DNA from: Pythium myriotylum
Lineage: Eukaryota; Oomycota; Peronosporomycetes; Pythiales; Pythiaceae
Assembly (NCBI GenBank): GCA_023091665.1
Contig: JALJCQ010000015.1
Location: 1,674,001 to 1,738,000, forward strand
DNA length: 64,000 nt
Direction of reading: 5' to 3'
Below are positions 1 to 9,301 of the stretch, in pieces. Within the stretch, counting starts at the first letter, position 1, and the number at the start of each line of letters is the position of its first letter. The notes beneath the pieces are model-generated. The model worked only from the letters and a program-made list of their open reading frames with translations, ran no database searches and had not been told where the DNA came from. The position numbers and the translations under genes were made by a program.

Positions 1-36
1 TGTCCTACCTATCGTAAACATATGCAAACATAAACT

Positions 37-62
37 GACTTCGTGGATACTTCAACGAAGTC
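37..62. repeat. Short inverted repeat inside the LTR
   Basis: Arms GACTTCGT (37-44) and ACGAAGTC (55-62) are perfectly complementary with a 10-base spacer. The hairpin is present in the family 1 LTRs. The family 2 LTR at 59391 keeps the region but with mismatched arms and no compensating changes, so a conserved RNA function is not supported. Confidence 0.4.
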
Positions 63-99
63 GATGGGTGGCACTGGATTCAAACCAGAACCAGACGGA

Positions 100-168
100 G
101 AATCTTCCACATGTCGAATCTTCCACATGTCGAATCTTCCACGGAGAATCTTCTGCAGGAGAATCTTC
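100..168. promoter_or_regulatory. Array of five GAAnnTTC (heat-shock-element-like) sites in family 1 LTR
   Basis: GAATCTTC occurs at 100-107, 116-123, 132-139, 146-153 and 161-168, with spacings of 16, 16, 14 and 15 bases. GAAnnTTC is two inverted HSE pentamers, the binding unit of heat-shock factor. LTRs at 8959, 13634 and 43202 have lost one 16-bp repeat and carry four sites. Binding is inferred from motif and spacing only. Confidence 0.5.
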
Positions 169-234
169 TACAGCCGAGCTTCAACTGCCGAGCTTCAACT
201 GGAATGATGACGCTGGGTTCGAGGCGCATCATCT

Positions 235-2070
235 TCAACATGGCGGCGTGACGTCGTGCTCGACGCCACGCTTGCGGCAGAACTTGGCAAGCTTGGCCGA
301 CTGGTACTCGCCGCCGCCGTCGGTTCGAAGCACCTTGACTCGACGACCGGTTTGGTTCTCGGCCCAGTTGACGAACTCGACGAACTTGTCGTAGACTTCG
401 TCCTTGGACCGCATGAGGTACAACTTGCACAGTCGAGACTTGTCGTCGGTGAAGGTGGCGAAGTACTTCATGCCGCCGAAAGTCGGAGTCTTCATAGGGC
501 CGGCCACATCGCTGTACACGACGTCAAGCAGATTCGCAGACCGCTTGGTCGTGCCCGACTGGAACTTGACGCGAGTCAGCTTGCCGAGTGCACAGCCTTC
601 ACAGACCTCCCACTCTTGCACAGACCCGATATCGAGTCCGTCGGCGAGGTCCTTCTTGACGATGGCTTCGAGACCGCTGAAGCCGATGTGACCGAGTCGG
701 AGGTGCCACAGGTACGACTTGGACATGGCGCGACCTCGTCTTGTACTGACGGCGTGGGCTGCTTCAGTCGACACTGGAGACATGTTGAGCTTGAACAGAC
801 CCTTGCCGATTCGAGTGCCGATGGTCCGCTTGGCGCCTTTCAGCATGACAAAGCAACCGTCCTTGTCGAACGTCACGGGAGCAACGTCCTCCGTGAATCT
901 TCCGACCGAGAACAGGTTGCGGCTGAGCTTGGGGATATGCCACACGTTGGTGAGCAAACCCTTCTTGACACCGCTTGGAGTCTTCATCGACATGAGAATG
1001 TCTCCCACGCCAACCGCTTGGACCGTGCCATCATCGGCCAGATGCACGTCGACTGGGTCAATCTTCTTGTAGTTCATCATGAACTGCTTGGTTCGCGACA
1101 TGTGCTGAGTCGCACCCGAGTCGACCAACCACGCCGTGGATTGACTCGACTTGCCTTGGGTCTTCCCGACCGAGAACAGGTACTCGCCGGGGTCTTCATC
1201 TCGCGCAAGGTTGGCTCGCTGGAACCGTTGCCGAGGGTTGCCGTTGCCGTTTCCGTTGCCGCCGGAGTTGCCGTTGCCGTTGCCGTTGCCGTTGTCCTTG
1301 ACACGCGAGTGGCACTCCGCGGCCCAATGACCGATCTTGCCGCAGTAGTTGCACGTGCCAGTCTTCTTGACTGCACGGCCCTTGGGCTTCGCGTCACTTG
1401 TCATGAACGCTTGGCCAAGCGTGGCTCCGTCGCCACCTTGCTCCTTGCGCTTCATGTCTTCATGGAGCAGCCGAGACGTCACGAGTTCCCACGTGAGCGC
1501 GTCGACACGCGACTCCAACGCCGTGATGAGGAACTGGTACGACTCGCTGAGACTGCCGAGAAGCGTGATCACCAAGTCGTCTTCGCTGACCGGAGCGCCG
1601 ACTGCGTCGAGTTGCTCGGCCAGGGTCTTGAGCTTGTTGATGTGCGTGAGCACATCGTCACCTTCTTCCATCATGGTCGTGAAGAAACGACGACGAAGAA
1701 AGAGCTTGTTGGCAAGGCTCTTCTTCTCGAAGTGTTCTTCCAGTCTTGACCATGCATCTTGCGCACCACTCGCCGACCGAACCAGCGGGAGCTGCGAGTC
1801 TTCCATCGCGAGACAGATCATCGCGAGCGCCTTGCGAGACTTCTTCTTGAAGAGGGCTCGGTCCGCTTCGGTCTGGCACTGCTCGAGTTTGACCTCTCCA
1901 CAGACAACTTCCCAGACGTCGCGTTCTTCGAGCACCATCTGCATCTTGAACTTCCATGTGTGGAAGTTGGTTCCGTCGAACTTGTTGATGCGGGCTGGGG
2001 TGGTCGAATCCATGGCGAAGGCTGGGGAGGCGAAGTCGGTGGAGGCAGAGTCGGCTGGGCTTGGGCTCAT
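235..2070 (-). CDS. Truncated Copia polyprotein: gag-PR-partial integrase
   Basis: An open frame of 611 aa from the ATG in the PBS (2068-2070). Gag, CCHC knuckle and protease are complete. Integrase has its zinc finger and first two catalytic Asp but stops at the TPP before the catalytic Glu, where the next LTR's U3 end begins; the stop codon TGA is the LTR's own (TG TTGA read after CCA). No RT or RNase H follows. It carries VSTRRG where other copies read ASARRG or ASTRRG. Promoter LTR (2075) and PBS are intact, so a gag-PR-containing product could be made, but it cannot mobilise itself. Confidence 0.85.
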   Translation of the reverse strand: MSPSPADSASTDFASPAFAMDSTTPARINKFDGTNFHTWKFKMQMVLEERDVWEVVCGEVKLEQCQTEADRALFKKKSRKALAMICLAMEDSQLPLVRSASGAQDAWSRLEEHFEKKSLANKLFLRRRFFTTMMEEGDDVLTHINKLKTLAEQLDAVGAPVSEDDLVITLLGSLSESYQFLITALESRVDALTWELVTSRLLHEDMKRKEQGGDGATLGQAFMTSDAKPKGRAVKKTGTCNYCGKIGHWAAECHSRVKDNGNGNGNGNSGGNGNGNGNPRQRFQRANLARDEDPGEYLFSVGKTQGKSSQSTAWLVDSGATQHMSRTKQFMMNYKKIDPVDVHLADDGTVQAVGVGDILMSMKTPSGVKKGLLTNVWHIPKLSRNLFSVGRFTEDVAPVTFDKDGCFVMLKGAKRTIGTRIGKGLFKLNMSPVSTEAAHAVSTRRGRAMSKSYLWHLRLGHIGFSGLEAIVKKDLADGLDIGSVQEWEVCEGCALGKLTRVKFQSGTTKRSANLLDVVYSDVAGPMKTPTFGGMKYFATFTDDKSRLCKLYLMRSKDEVYDKFVEFVNWAENQTGRRVKVLRTDGGGEYQSAKLAKFCRKRGVEHDVTPPC

Positions 2071-2074
2071 AACC
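2063..2074 (-). other. Primer-binding site (iMet anticodon-arm type)
   Basis: GGTTATGAGCCC on the minus strand, immediately after the LTR end. Equivalent sites lie just before each complete (-) LTR: 4256, 8947, 13622, 17026, 20446, 22638, 24830, 29521, 32941, 36361, 39781 and 43190 (first base, 12 bp each); on the plus strand at 44629 and 61195. Confidence 0.8.
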
Positions 2075-2433
2075 TGTTGGAAGGTCGCTTGGTTGGTGGG
2101 ATGCAAAATGCAAAGTGAATTGATCGGGACTTAGTTCGCTACTGCTACCTCTAAGCCGTCTGTGTGTGTCCTACGCTACCATAATCAAATGTATGTCCTA
2201 CCTATCGTAAACATATGCAAACATAAACTGACTTCGTGGATACTTCAACGAAGTCGATGGGTGGCACTGGATTCAAACCAGAACCAGACGGAGAATCTTC
2301 CACATGTCGAATCTTCCACATGTCGAATCTTCCACGGAGAATCTTCTGCAGGAGAATCTTCTACAGCCGAGCTTCAACTGCCGAGCTTCAACTGGAATGA
2401 TGACGCTGGGTTCGAGGCGCATCATCTTCAACA
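2075..2433 (-). repeat. Family 1 LTR, complete, 359 bp
   Basis: It serves both as 5' LTR of the copy to its left in the window and as right boundary of the next tandem unit. Five GAAnnTTC sites. The U3 end (2433) is fused to integrase sequence ending CCGCCA on the minus strand, not to a polypurine tract. Confidence 0.93.
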
Positions 2434-4263
2434 TGGCGGCGTGACGTCGTGCTCGACGCCACGCTTGCGGCAGAACTTGGCAAGTTTGGCCGACTGGTAC
2501 TCGCCGCCGCCGTCGGTTCGAAGCACCTTGACTCGACGACCGGTTTGGTTCTCGGCCCAGTTGACGAACTCGACGAACTTGTCGTAGACTTCGTCCTTGG
2601 ACCGCATGAGGTACAACTTGCACAGTCGAGACTTGTCGTCGGTGAAGGTGGCGAAGTACTTCATGCCGCCGAAAGTCGGAGTCTTCATAGGGCCGGCCAC
2701 ATCGCTGTACACGACGTCAAGCAGATTCGCAGACCGCTTGGTCGTGCCCGACTGGAACTTGACGCGAGTCAGCTTGCCGAGTGCACAGCCTTCACAGACC
2801 TCCCACTCTTGCACAGACCCGATATCGAGTCCGTCGGCGAGGTCCTTCTTGACGATGGCTTCGAGACCGCTGAAGCCGATGTGACCGAGTCGGAGGTGCC
2901 ACAGGTACGACTTGGACATGGCGCGACCTCGTCTTGCACTGGCGGCGTGGGCTGCTTCAGTCGACACTGGAGACATGTTGAGCTTGAACAGACCCTTGCC
3001 GATTCGAGTGCCGATGGTCCGCTTGGCGCCTTTCAGCATGACAAAGCAACCGTCCTTGTCGAACGTCACGGGAGCAACGTCCTCCGTGAATCTTCCGACC
3101 GAGAACAGGTTGCGGCTGAGCTTGGGGATATGCCACACGTTGGTGAGCAAACCCTTCTTGACACCGCTTGGAGTCTTCATCGACATGAGAATGTCTCCCA
3201 CGCCAACCGCTTGGACCGTGCCATCATCGGCCAGATGCACGTCGACTGGGTCAATCTTCTTGTAGTTCATCATGAACTGCTTGGTTCGCGACATGTGCTG
3301 AGTCGCACCCGAGTCGACCAACCACGCCGTGGATTGACTCGACTTGCCTTGGGTCTTCCCGACCGAGAACAGGTACTCGCCGGGGTCTTCATCTCGCGCA
3401 AGGTTGGCTCGCTGGAACCGTTGCCGAGGGTTGCCGTTGCCGTTGCCGTTGCCGCCGGAGTTGCCGTTGCCGTTGCCGTTGCCGTTGTCCTTGACACGCG
3501 AGTGGCACTCCGCGGCCCAATGACCGATCTTGCCGCAGTAGTTGCACGTGCCAGTCTTCTTGACTGCACGGCCCTTGGGCTTCGCGTCACTTGTCATGAA
3601 CGCTTGGCCAAGCGTGGCTCCGTCGCCACCTTGCTCCTTGCGCTTCATGTCTTCATGGAGCAGCCGAGACGTCACGAGTTCCCACGTGAGCGCGTCGACA
3701 CGCGACTCCAACGCCGTGATGAGGAACTGGTACGACTCGCTGAGACTGCCGAGAAGCGTGATCACCAAGTCGTCTTCGCTGACCGGAGCGCCGACTGCGT
3801 CGAGTTGCTCGGCCAGGGTCTTGAGCTTGTTGATGTGCGTGAGCACATCGTCACCTTCTTCCATCATGGTCGTGAAGAAACGACGACGAAGAAAGAGCTT
3901 GTTGGCAAGGCTCTTCTTCTCGAAGTGTTCTTCCAGTCTTGACCATGCATCTTGCGCACCACTCGCCGACCGAACCAGCGGGAGCTGCGAGTCTTCCATC
4001 GCGAGACAGATCATCGCGAGCGCCTTGCGAGACTTCTTCTTGAAGAGGGCTCGGTCCGCTTCGGTCTGGCACTGCTCGAGTTTGACCTCTCCACAGACAA
4101 CTTCCCAGACGTCGCGTTCTTCGAGCACCATCTGCATCTTGAACTTCCATGTGTGGAAGTTGGTTCCGTCGAACTTGTTGATGCGGGCTGGGGTGGTCGA
4201 ATCCATGGCGAAGGCTGGGGAGGCGAAGTCGGTGGAGGCAGAGTCGGCTGGGCTTGGGCTCAT
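2428..4263 (-). CDS. Truncated Copia polyprotein: gag-PR-partial integrase, second tandem copy
   Basis: 611 aa, open, and the same truncation as the copy at 235-2070; ATG 4261-4263 in its PBS. Differs by a few residues (for example ASARRG). The unit length is exactly 2,193 bp, so the two copies arose by duplication of an already truncated unit and not by two independent deletions. Confidence 0.85.
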   Translation of the reverse strand: MSPSPADSASTDFASPAFAMDSTTPARINKFDGTNFHTWKFKMQMVLEERDVWEVVCGEVKLEQCQTEADRALFKKKSRKALAMICLAMEDSQLPLVRSASGAQDAWSRLEEHFEKKSLANKLFLRRRFFTTMMEEGDDVLTHINKLKTLAEQLDAVGAPVSEDDLVITLLGSLSESYQFLITALESRVDALTWELVTSRLLHEDMKRKEQGGDGATLGQAFMTSDAKPKGRAVKKTGTCNYCGKIGHWAAECHSRVKDNGNGNGNGNSGGNGNGNGNPRQRFQRANLARDEDPGEYLFSVGKTQGKSSQSTAWLVDSGATQHMSRTKQFMMNYKKIDPVDVHLADDGTVQAVGVGDILMSMKTPSGVKKGLLTNVWHIPKLSRNLFSVGRFTEDVAPVTFDKDGCFVMLKGAKRTIGTRIGKGLFKLNMSPVSTEAAHAASARRGRAMSKSYLWHLRLGHIGFSGLEAIVKKDLADGLDIGSVQEWEVCEGCALGKLTRVKFQSGTTKRSANLLDVVYSDVAGPMKTPTFGGMKYFATFTDDKSRLCKLYLMRSKDEVYDKFVEFVNWAENQTGRRVKVLRTDGGGEYQSAKLAKFCRKRGVEHDVTPPC

Positions 4264-4267
4264 AACC

Positions 4268-4626
4268 TGTTGGAAGGTCGCTTGGTTGGTGGGATGCAAA
4301 ATGCAAAGTGAATTGATCGGGACTTAGTTCGCTACTGCTACCTCTAAGCCGTCTGTGTGTGTCCTACGCTACCATAATCAAATGTATGTCCTACCTATCG
4401 TAAACATATGCAAACATAAACTGACTTCGTGGATACTTCAACGAAGTCGATGGGTGGCACTGGATTCAAACCAGAACCAGACGGAGAATCTTCCACATGT
4501 CGAATCTTCCACATGTCGAATCTTCCACGGAGAATCTTCTGCAGGAGAATCTTCTACAGCCGAGCTTCAACTGCCGAGCTTCAACTGGAATGATGACGCT
4601 GGGTTCGAGGCGCATCATCTTCAACA
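4268..4626 (-). repeat. Family 1 LTR, complete, 359 bp
   Basis: Its U5 end faces the PBS of the truncated copy to the left; its U3 end (4626) is followed by a genuine polypurine tract, so it is also the 3' LTR of the full-length element at 4627-8958. One LTR shared by two internal regions. Confidence 0.95.
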
Positions 4627-7600
4627 CTCCCCCTCGACTCGACTGCGTCTTGGACACCGAGCTTGGTGCGGAGCACGTCGAACTGGACAGTGGGGATCGG
4701 CTTGGTCATGATGTCGGCAAGCATGTCTTGGGTCGGGCAATACTGCAGACACACTTGACCGTCCTCGACCTTCTCGCGAACGAAGTGGTAGCGAATGTCG
4801 ATGTGCTTGGTGCGCTTGTGGAACTCGGGGTTCTTGGCCAACGCGATGGCCCCTTGGTTGTCTTCGTACACCGTGAGCGCTTGGTCACTTGCAACTTCGC
4901 CGAGTTCGCACAGGAACGCCTTGAGCCACACGGCTTCTTGGATCGCTTCCGATAGAGCCATGTACTCTGCTTCGGTCGAGGAGAGGGCGACAGTTCGCTG
5001 CTTCTTGCTGCGCCAGCTGATGCATCCGCCGTTGAGCATGAACACGTAGCCGCTGGTGCTTCGACGTGACTCGATGTCGCCAGCCCAGTCGGCGTCGGAG
5101 TAGCCGACCAGTCTTCCGTCGTTCGATGCCGAGAACTGCAGGCCGTAGGTCGGAGTCGCTTGCAGATACCGGAGCACACGCTTGAGAGCTTGCCAATGTG
5201 TTGGACACGGGTCCGCGGCGAACTGGCTGAGTGTGCCGACTGCCGCTGCGAGGTCTGGTCGAGTGCCGACCATGAGGTACATGAGTGCGCCGACTGCACT
5301 TCGGTACGGCACGTTCTTCATGGTGTCTTCGTGCTTGCAACCACCTTCACACATGGCCTTGGTCAGCTTGAGTCCGGGGTCTTGAGGGGTCCTCACTGGT
5401 TTGCAGTCTTGCATGCCGAACTTGGTCAGGATCGACTGCAAGAACTTGGTCTGCCGCATGGTCACGTCGCCGGACTTGGGGTCTTGATCAACTTCCATGC
5501 CGAGGCAGTACTTGAGTTCGCCGAGGTCGGACATCTCGAAGCGTTCGCTGAGTGCACGCTTGGTCGCCGTGAGCAACTCGAGGCTGTTGCAGGCGAGGAT
5601 GAGGTCGTCGACGTAGATCACCACGAAGATCATCGCTGAGCCGCTCCGCTTGACGTACACGCAGTGGTCCATCTCGCACTTGGTGAAGCCGACCTTGCGC
5701 ATGAAGGCGTCGATGGTCTGGTTCCACATGCGTGGCGACTGCTTGAGACCGTAGAGCGAGCGCTTGAGCTTGCACACGTAGTCGGGGTGGCGCTGGTCGA
5801 CGAAGCCTTCGGGCTGCTTCATGTAGATTTCTTCGTCGAGGTTGCCGTTCAGGAACGCCGTCTTGACATCCATCTGATGGATCATGAGCTTGTGTCGAGC
5901 GGCGATGCTGAGGATGGTGCGGATCGACGTGAACTTGGCGACGGGTGCGAATGTCTCTTCGAAGTCGATGCCGTACTTCTGCAGGAACCCCTTGGCAACG
6001 AGTCGAGCCTTGTACCGCTCGACGAGTCCTTCGGCGGTTTCCTTGACCTTGAACACCCACTTGCTGGTGATGGCCTTGCGTCCGGCTGGCAAAGGGACTA
6101 GGTCCCAGGTCTCGTTCTTCTTGAGCGACTCGAGCTCGGAGTCGCAGGCTTCCTTCCAGTTGCTGGCGTCGTCGGATTCCATCGCCGACTTGAACGATGT
6201 CGGCAACTCTCCCCCTGAATTCACGACGAGAGCAAACTCTTCGAGATCGTAATCTTGATCTTCTCCCCCTTGTTCTTGCACGTCTTCGCCTTCTTCGTCT
6301 TCATCTTCTACGCCTTCCTCTTCGATCGACGTGAGCAGTGCAGACAGATCTTCGAGCGATGTCCTTGGACCTTGCGTGGGTGGTGGAGCCGCACCACTTG
6401 TGCGACCAACACGTCCGTAGCGCTTCTCAACTGGCGGTTCAGCCAGGTTCTCGAGCGAGTGCGTGCGAGAGTGGCGCTTGGACCCTGGTGCGTAGTCGAC
6501 ATTCGGCTGCTGGGCCGATGCTGGTGCTGCTGGACGCTGCGACCGCTGGCCCTGTTGCCACTCCGGTCGCTCGTAGCTGCGCTGACTTGGTGCTGGTGAG
6601 GCTGGCTGCTCACCCATGTCTTCATCATCTTGATTGTCGGTTGCTTCATCTTGATCCTCATCATCTTCATCGTCGCGGAACTCGACGGACTTGCTCCAGG
6701 GTTCTTCGCGCTTGCCATCGTCGAATGTGTCTTCCATGAACTGCGCGTCTCGACTGATGACGATCCGGCCGGTTGCGATTTCTTCAAACCGATACGCCTT
6801 CTCGTGGTCCGAGTAGCCGAGGAACCGACACAAGATGGCTCGGGCGTCGAACTTCGACCGCTTCTCCTTGGGCACGTGGACGTACGCATGGCAGCCGAAC
6901 ACCTTGAAGTTGGCGAGCAAGGGCTTCTTCCCGTACCATTCTTCGTACGGCGACTTGTACAAGTCTTGAGCGCGGGTCGGAAGTCGGTTGCGAACTTCGA
7001 CTGCAGTCATGACGGCTTCGCCCCAGTACTCGTCGGACAAGTTGGCATGGTGGAGCTTGCAACGACCACACTCACCGATGGTTCGGTTCATGCGCTCCGC
7101 CACACCGTTCAACTGAGGCGTGTATGGCGGCGTGACGTCGTGCTCGATGCCACGCTTGCGGCAGAACTTGGCAAGCTTGGCCGACTGGTACTCGCCGCCG
7201 CCGTCGGTTCGAAGCACCTTGACTCGACGACCGGTTTGGTTCTCGGCCCAGTTGACGAACTCGACGAACTTGTCGTAGACTTCGTCCTTGGACCGCATGA
7301 GGTACAACTTGCACAGTCGAGACTTGTCGTCGGTGAAGGTGGCAAAGTACTTCATGCCGCCGAAAGTCGGAGTCTTCATGGGGCCGGCCACATCGCTGTA
7401 CACGACGTCAAGCAGATTCGCAGACCGCTTGGTCGTGCCCGACTGGAACTTGACGCGAGTCAGCTTGCCGAGTGCACAGCCTTCACAGACCTCCCACTCT
7501 TGCACAGACCCGATATCGAGTCCGTCGGCGAGGTCCTTCTTGACGATGGCTTCGAGACCGCTGAAGCCGATGTGACCGAGTCGGAGGTGCCACAGGTACG

Positions 7601-8954
7601 ACTTGGACATGGCGCGACCTCGTCTTGCACTGGCGGCGTGGGCTGCTTCAGTCGACACTGGAGACATGTTGAGCTTGAACAGACCCTTGCCGATTCGAGT
7701 GCCGATGGTCCGCTTGGCGCCTTTCAGCATGACAAAGCAACCGTCCTTGTCGAACGTCACGGGAGCAACGTCCTCCGTGAATCTTCCGACCGAGAACAGG
7801 TTGCGGCTGAGCTTGGGGATATGCCACACGTTGGTGAGCAAACCCTTCTTGACACCGCTTGGAGTCTTCATCGACATGAGAATGTCTCCCACGCCAACCG
7901 CTTGGACCGTGCCATCATCGGTCAGATGCACGTCGACTGGGTCAATCTTCTTGTAGTTCATCATGAACTGCTTGGTTCGCGACATGTGCTGAGTCGCACC
8001 CGAGTCGACCAACCACGCCGTGGATTGACTCGACTTGCCTTGGGTCTTCCCGACCGAGAACAGGTACTCGCCGGGGTCTTCATCTCGCGCAAGGTTGGCT
8101 CGCTGGAACCGTTGCCGAGGGTTGCCGTTGCCGTTGCCGTTGCCGCCGGAGTTGCCGTTGCCGTTGCCGTTGCCGTTGTCCTTGACACGCGAGTGGCACT
8201 CCGCGGCCCAATGACCGATCTTGCCGCAGTAGTTGCACGTGCCAGTCTTCTTGACTGCACGGCCCTTGGGCTTCGCGTCACTTGTCATGAACGCTTGGCC
8301 AAGCGTGGCTCCGTCGCCACCTTGCTCCTTGCGCTTCATGTCTTCATGGAGCAGCCGAGACGTCACGAGTTCCCACGTGAGCGCGTCGACACGCGACTCC
8401 AACGCCGTGATGAGGAACTGGTACGACTCGCTGAGACTGCCGAGAAGCGTGATCACCAAGTCGTCTTCGCTGACCGGAGCGCCGACTGCGTCGAGTTGCT
8501 CCGCCAGGGTCTTGAGCTTGTTGATGTGCGTGAGCACATCGTCACCTTCTCCCATCATGGTCGTGAAGAAACGACGACGAAGAAAGAGCTTGTTGGCAAG
8601 GCTCTTCTTCTCGAAGTGTTCTTCCAGTCTTGACCATGCATCTTGCGCACCACTCGCCGACCGAACCAGCGGGAGCTGCGAGTCTTCCATCGCGAGACAG
8701 ATCATCGCGAGCGCCTTGCGAGACTTCTTCTTGAAGAGGGCTCGGTCCGCGTCGGTCTGGCACTGCTCGAGTTTGACCTCTCCACAGACAACTTCCCAGA
8801 CGTCGCGTTCTTCGAGCACCATCTGCATCTTGAACTTCCATGTGTGGGAGTTGGTTCCGTCGAACTTGTTGATGCGAGCTGGGGTGGTCGAATCCATGGC
8901 GAAGGCTGGGGAGGCGAAGTCGGTGGAGGCAGAGTCGGCTGGGCTTGGGCTCAT
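4581..8954 (-). CDS. gag-pol: Copia gag-pol polyprotein, intact
   Basis: Single-ORF Ty1/Copia polyprotein of 1,457 aa if it starts at the ATG inside the PBS (8952-8954). A second in-frame ATG in a strong context (GCCATGG) lies 19 codons further in. Domain order is gag, protease, integrase, RT, RNase H. Visible: UBN2-like gag core (about 28-210); zinc knuckle C240/C243/H248/C253; Gly-Asn repeat 260-278; protease DSG 317-319; integrase zinc finger H456/H461/C490/C493; catalytic D521, D584, E620 (35 residues between the last two); acidic and Gln/Pro-rich linker 757-905; RT YVDD 1114-1117; RNase H D1287, E1328, D1365. The frame reads through the polypurine tract and stops 46 bases into the 3' LTR. 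No disabling change is visible. It has Thr345 (HLTDDG) where most copies have Ala. Confidence 0.95.
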   Translation of the reverse strand: MSPSPADSASTDFASPAFAMDSTTPARINKFDGTNSHTWKFKMQMVLEERDVWEVVCGEVKLEQCQTDADRALFKKKSRKALAMICLAMEDSQLPLVRSASGAQDAWSRLEEHFEKKSLANKLFLRRRFFTTMMGEGDDVLTHINKLKTLAEQLDAVGAPVSEDDLVITLLGSLSESYQFLITALESRVDALTWELVTSRLLHEDMKRKEQGGDGATLGQAFMTSDAKPKGRAVKKTGTCNYCGKIGHWAAECHSRVKDNGNGNGNGNSGGNGNGNGNPRQRFQRANLARDEDPGEYLFSVGKTQGKSSQSTAWLVDSGATQHMSRTKQFMMNYKKIDPVDVHLTDDGTVQAVGVGDILMSMKTPSGVKKGLLTNVWHIPKLSRNLFSVGRFTEDVAPVTFDKDGCFVMLKGAKRTIGTRIGKGLFKLNMSPVSTEAAHAASARRGRAMSKSYLWHLRLGHIGFSGLEAIVKKDLADGLDIGSVQEWEVCEGCALGKLTRVKFQSGTTKRSANLLDVVYSDVAGPMKTPTFGGMKYFATFTDDKSRLCKLYLMRSKDEVYDKFVEFVNWAENQTGRRVKVLRTDGGGEYQSAKLAKFCRKRGIEHDVTPPYTPQLNGVAERMNRTIGECGRCKLHHANLSDEYWGEAVMTAVEVRNRLPTRAQDLYKSPYEEWYGKKPLLANFKVFGCHAYVHVPKEKRSKFDARAILCRFLGYSDHEKAYRFEEIATGRIVISRDAQFMEDTFDDGKREEPWSKSVEFRDDEDDEDQDEATDNQDDEDMGEQPASPAPSQRSYERPEWQQGQRSQRPAAPASAQQPNVDYAPGSKRHSRTHSLENLAEPPVEKRYGRVGRTSGAAPPPTQGPRTSLEDLSALLTSIEEEGVEDEDEEGEDVQEQGGEDQDYDLEEFALVVNSGGELPTSFKSAMESDDASNWKEACDSELESLKKNETWDLVPLPAGRKAITSKWVFKVKETAEGLVERYKARLVAKGFLQKYGIDFEETFAPVAKFTSIRTILSIAARHKLMIHQMDVKTAFLNGNLDEEIYMKQPEGFVDQRHPDYVCKLKRSLYGLKQSPRMWNQTIDAFMRKVGFTKCEMDHCVYVKRSGSAMIFVVIYVDDLILACNSLELLTATKRALSERFEMSDLGELKYCLGMEVDQDPKSGDVTMRQTKFLQSILTKFGMQDCKPVRTPQDPGLKLTKAMCEGGCKHEDTMKNVPYRSAVGALMYLMVGTRPDLAAAVGTLSQFAADPCPTHWQALKRVLRYLQATPTYGLQFSASNDGRLVGYSDADWAGDIESRRSTSGYVFMLNGGCISWRSKKQRTVALSSTEAEYMALSEAIQEAVWLKAFLCELGEVASDQALTVYEDNQGAIALAKNPEFHKRTKHIDIRYHFVREKVEDGQVCLQYCPTQDMLADIMTKPIPTVQFDVLRTKLGVQDAVESRGSVEDDAPRTQRHHSS
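4627..4635 (-). other. Polypurine tract
   Basis: GAGGGGGAG on the minus strand, touching the LTR's TGTTG end; primes plus-strand DNA synthesis in LTR elements. It is translated as part of the RNase H tail (ESRGS). The same tract ends the (+) RNase H fragments at 14604, 18024, 30519, 33939, 37359 and 40767. Confidence 0.85.
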
Positions 8955-8958
8955 AACC
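8947..8958 (-). other. Primer-binding site overlapping the gag start codon
   Basis: GGTTATGAGCCC abuts the LTR end without a gap. Its complement GGGCTCATAACC matches the anticodon stem-loop of initiator tRNA-Met (CAT anticodon), as in yeast. Priming from an internal position of a half tRNA-iMet is known for Drosophila copia and Ty5. The ATG within it (8952-8954) is in frame with gag. Confidence 0.8.
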
Positions 8959-9301
8959 TGTTGGAAGGTCGCTTGGTTGGTGGGATGCAAAATGCAAAGT
9001 GAATTGATCGGGACTTAGTTCGCTACTGCTACCTCTAAGCCGTCTGTGTGTGTCCTACGCTACCATAATCAAATGTATGTCCTACCTATCGTAAACATAT
9101 GCAAACATAAACTGACTTCGTGGATACTTCAACGAAGTCGATGGGTGGCACTGGATTCAAACCAGAACCAGACGGAGAATCTTCCACATGTCGAATCTTC
9201 CACGGAGAATCTTCTGCAGGAGAATCTTCTACAGCCGAGCTTCAACTGCCGAGCTTCAACTGGAATGATGACGCTGGGTTCGAGGCGCATCATCTTCAAC
9301 A
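8959..9301 (-). repeat. Family 1 LTR, 343 bp variant
   Basis: Identical in layout to the 359-bp form but with one fewer 16-bp GAAGATTC-containing repeat (four sites). Shared between the full-length elements at 4627-8958 and 9302-13633. Confidence 0.95.

Larger units (their letters stand above)
1..240 (-). repeat. Family 1 LTR, cut by window start
   Basis: The U3-side 240 bases of the 359-bp family 1 LTR. Read on the minus strand the LTR begins TGTTGAAGATG (at 240) and, in complete copies, ends CTTCCAACA. The boundary is fixed by the polypurine tract on one side and the PBS on the other in full-length elements, and by exact junctions in rearranged copies. Confidence 0.95.
4268..9301 (-). mobile_element. 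Full-length family 1 Copia retrotransposon, 5,034 bp
   Basis: LTR 4268-4626, internal region 4627-8958 (4,332 bp), LTR 8959-9301. The two LTRs differ mainly by one 16-bp repeat. Both LTRs are shared with neighbouring units, so there is no flanking host sequence and no target-site duplication to inspect. PBS, polypurine tract and polyprotein frame are intact. Confidence 0.92.

Noticed and set aside
180..225. TCATTCC in the LTR U3 (sense strand) as an oomycete initiator
   Set aside because: It lies only about 30 bp from the LTR start and lacks the downstream flanking element; the site near the LTR end fits better and is conserved in family 2.
2071..2106. Upstream extension of the polyprotein by 12 residues into the LTR
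   Set aside because: The apparent Met there is a TTG codon. The first real ATG is in the PBS at 2068-2070, so I started the proteins there.
1658..2113. 151-codon frame overlapping gag in another frame, repeated in every copy
   Set aside because: It starts at TTG and is a frame shadow of gag, with no domain.
8115..8180. Short regular repeat that might suggest a CRISPR or satellite
   Set aside because: It is the in-frame hexanucleotide repeat encoding Gly-Asn after the zinc knuckle; there are no spacers.
6630..8633. Long plus-strand open frame (667 codons) opposite gag-pol, with similar ones of 497-590 codons opposite other copies
   Set aside because: It is the antisense of a codon-biased polyprotein (C/G-rich third positions leave few antisense stops). 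No recognisable domain, and it shifts with every rearrangement. Listed only as antisense shadow.
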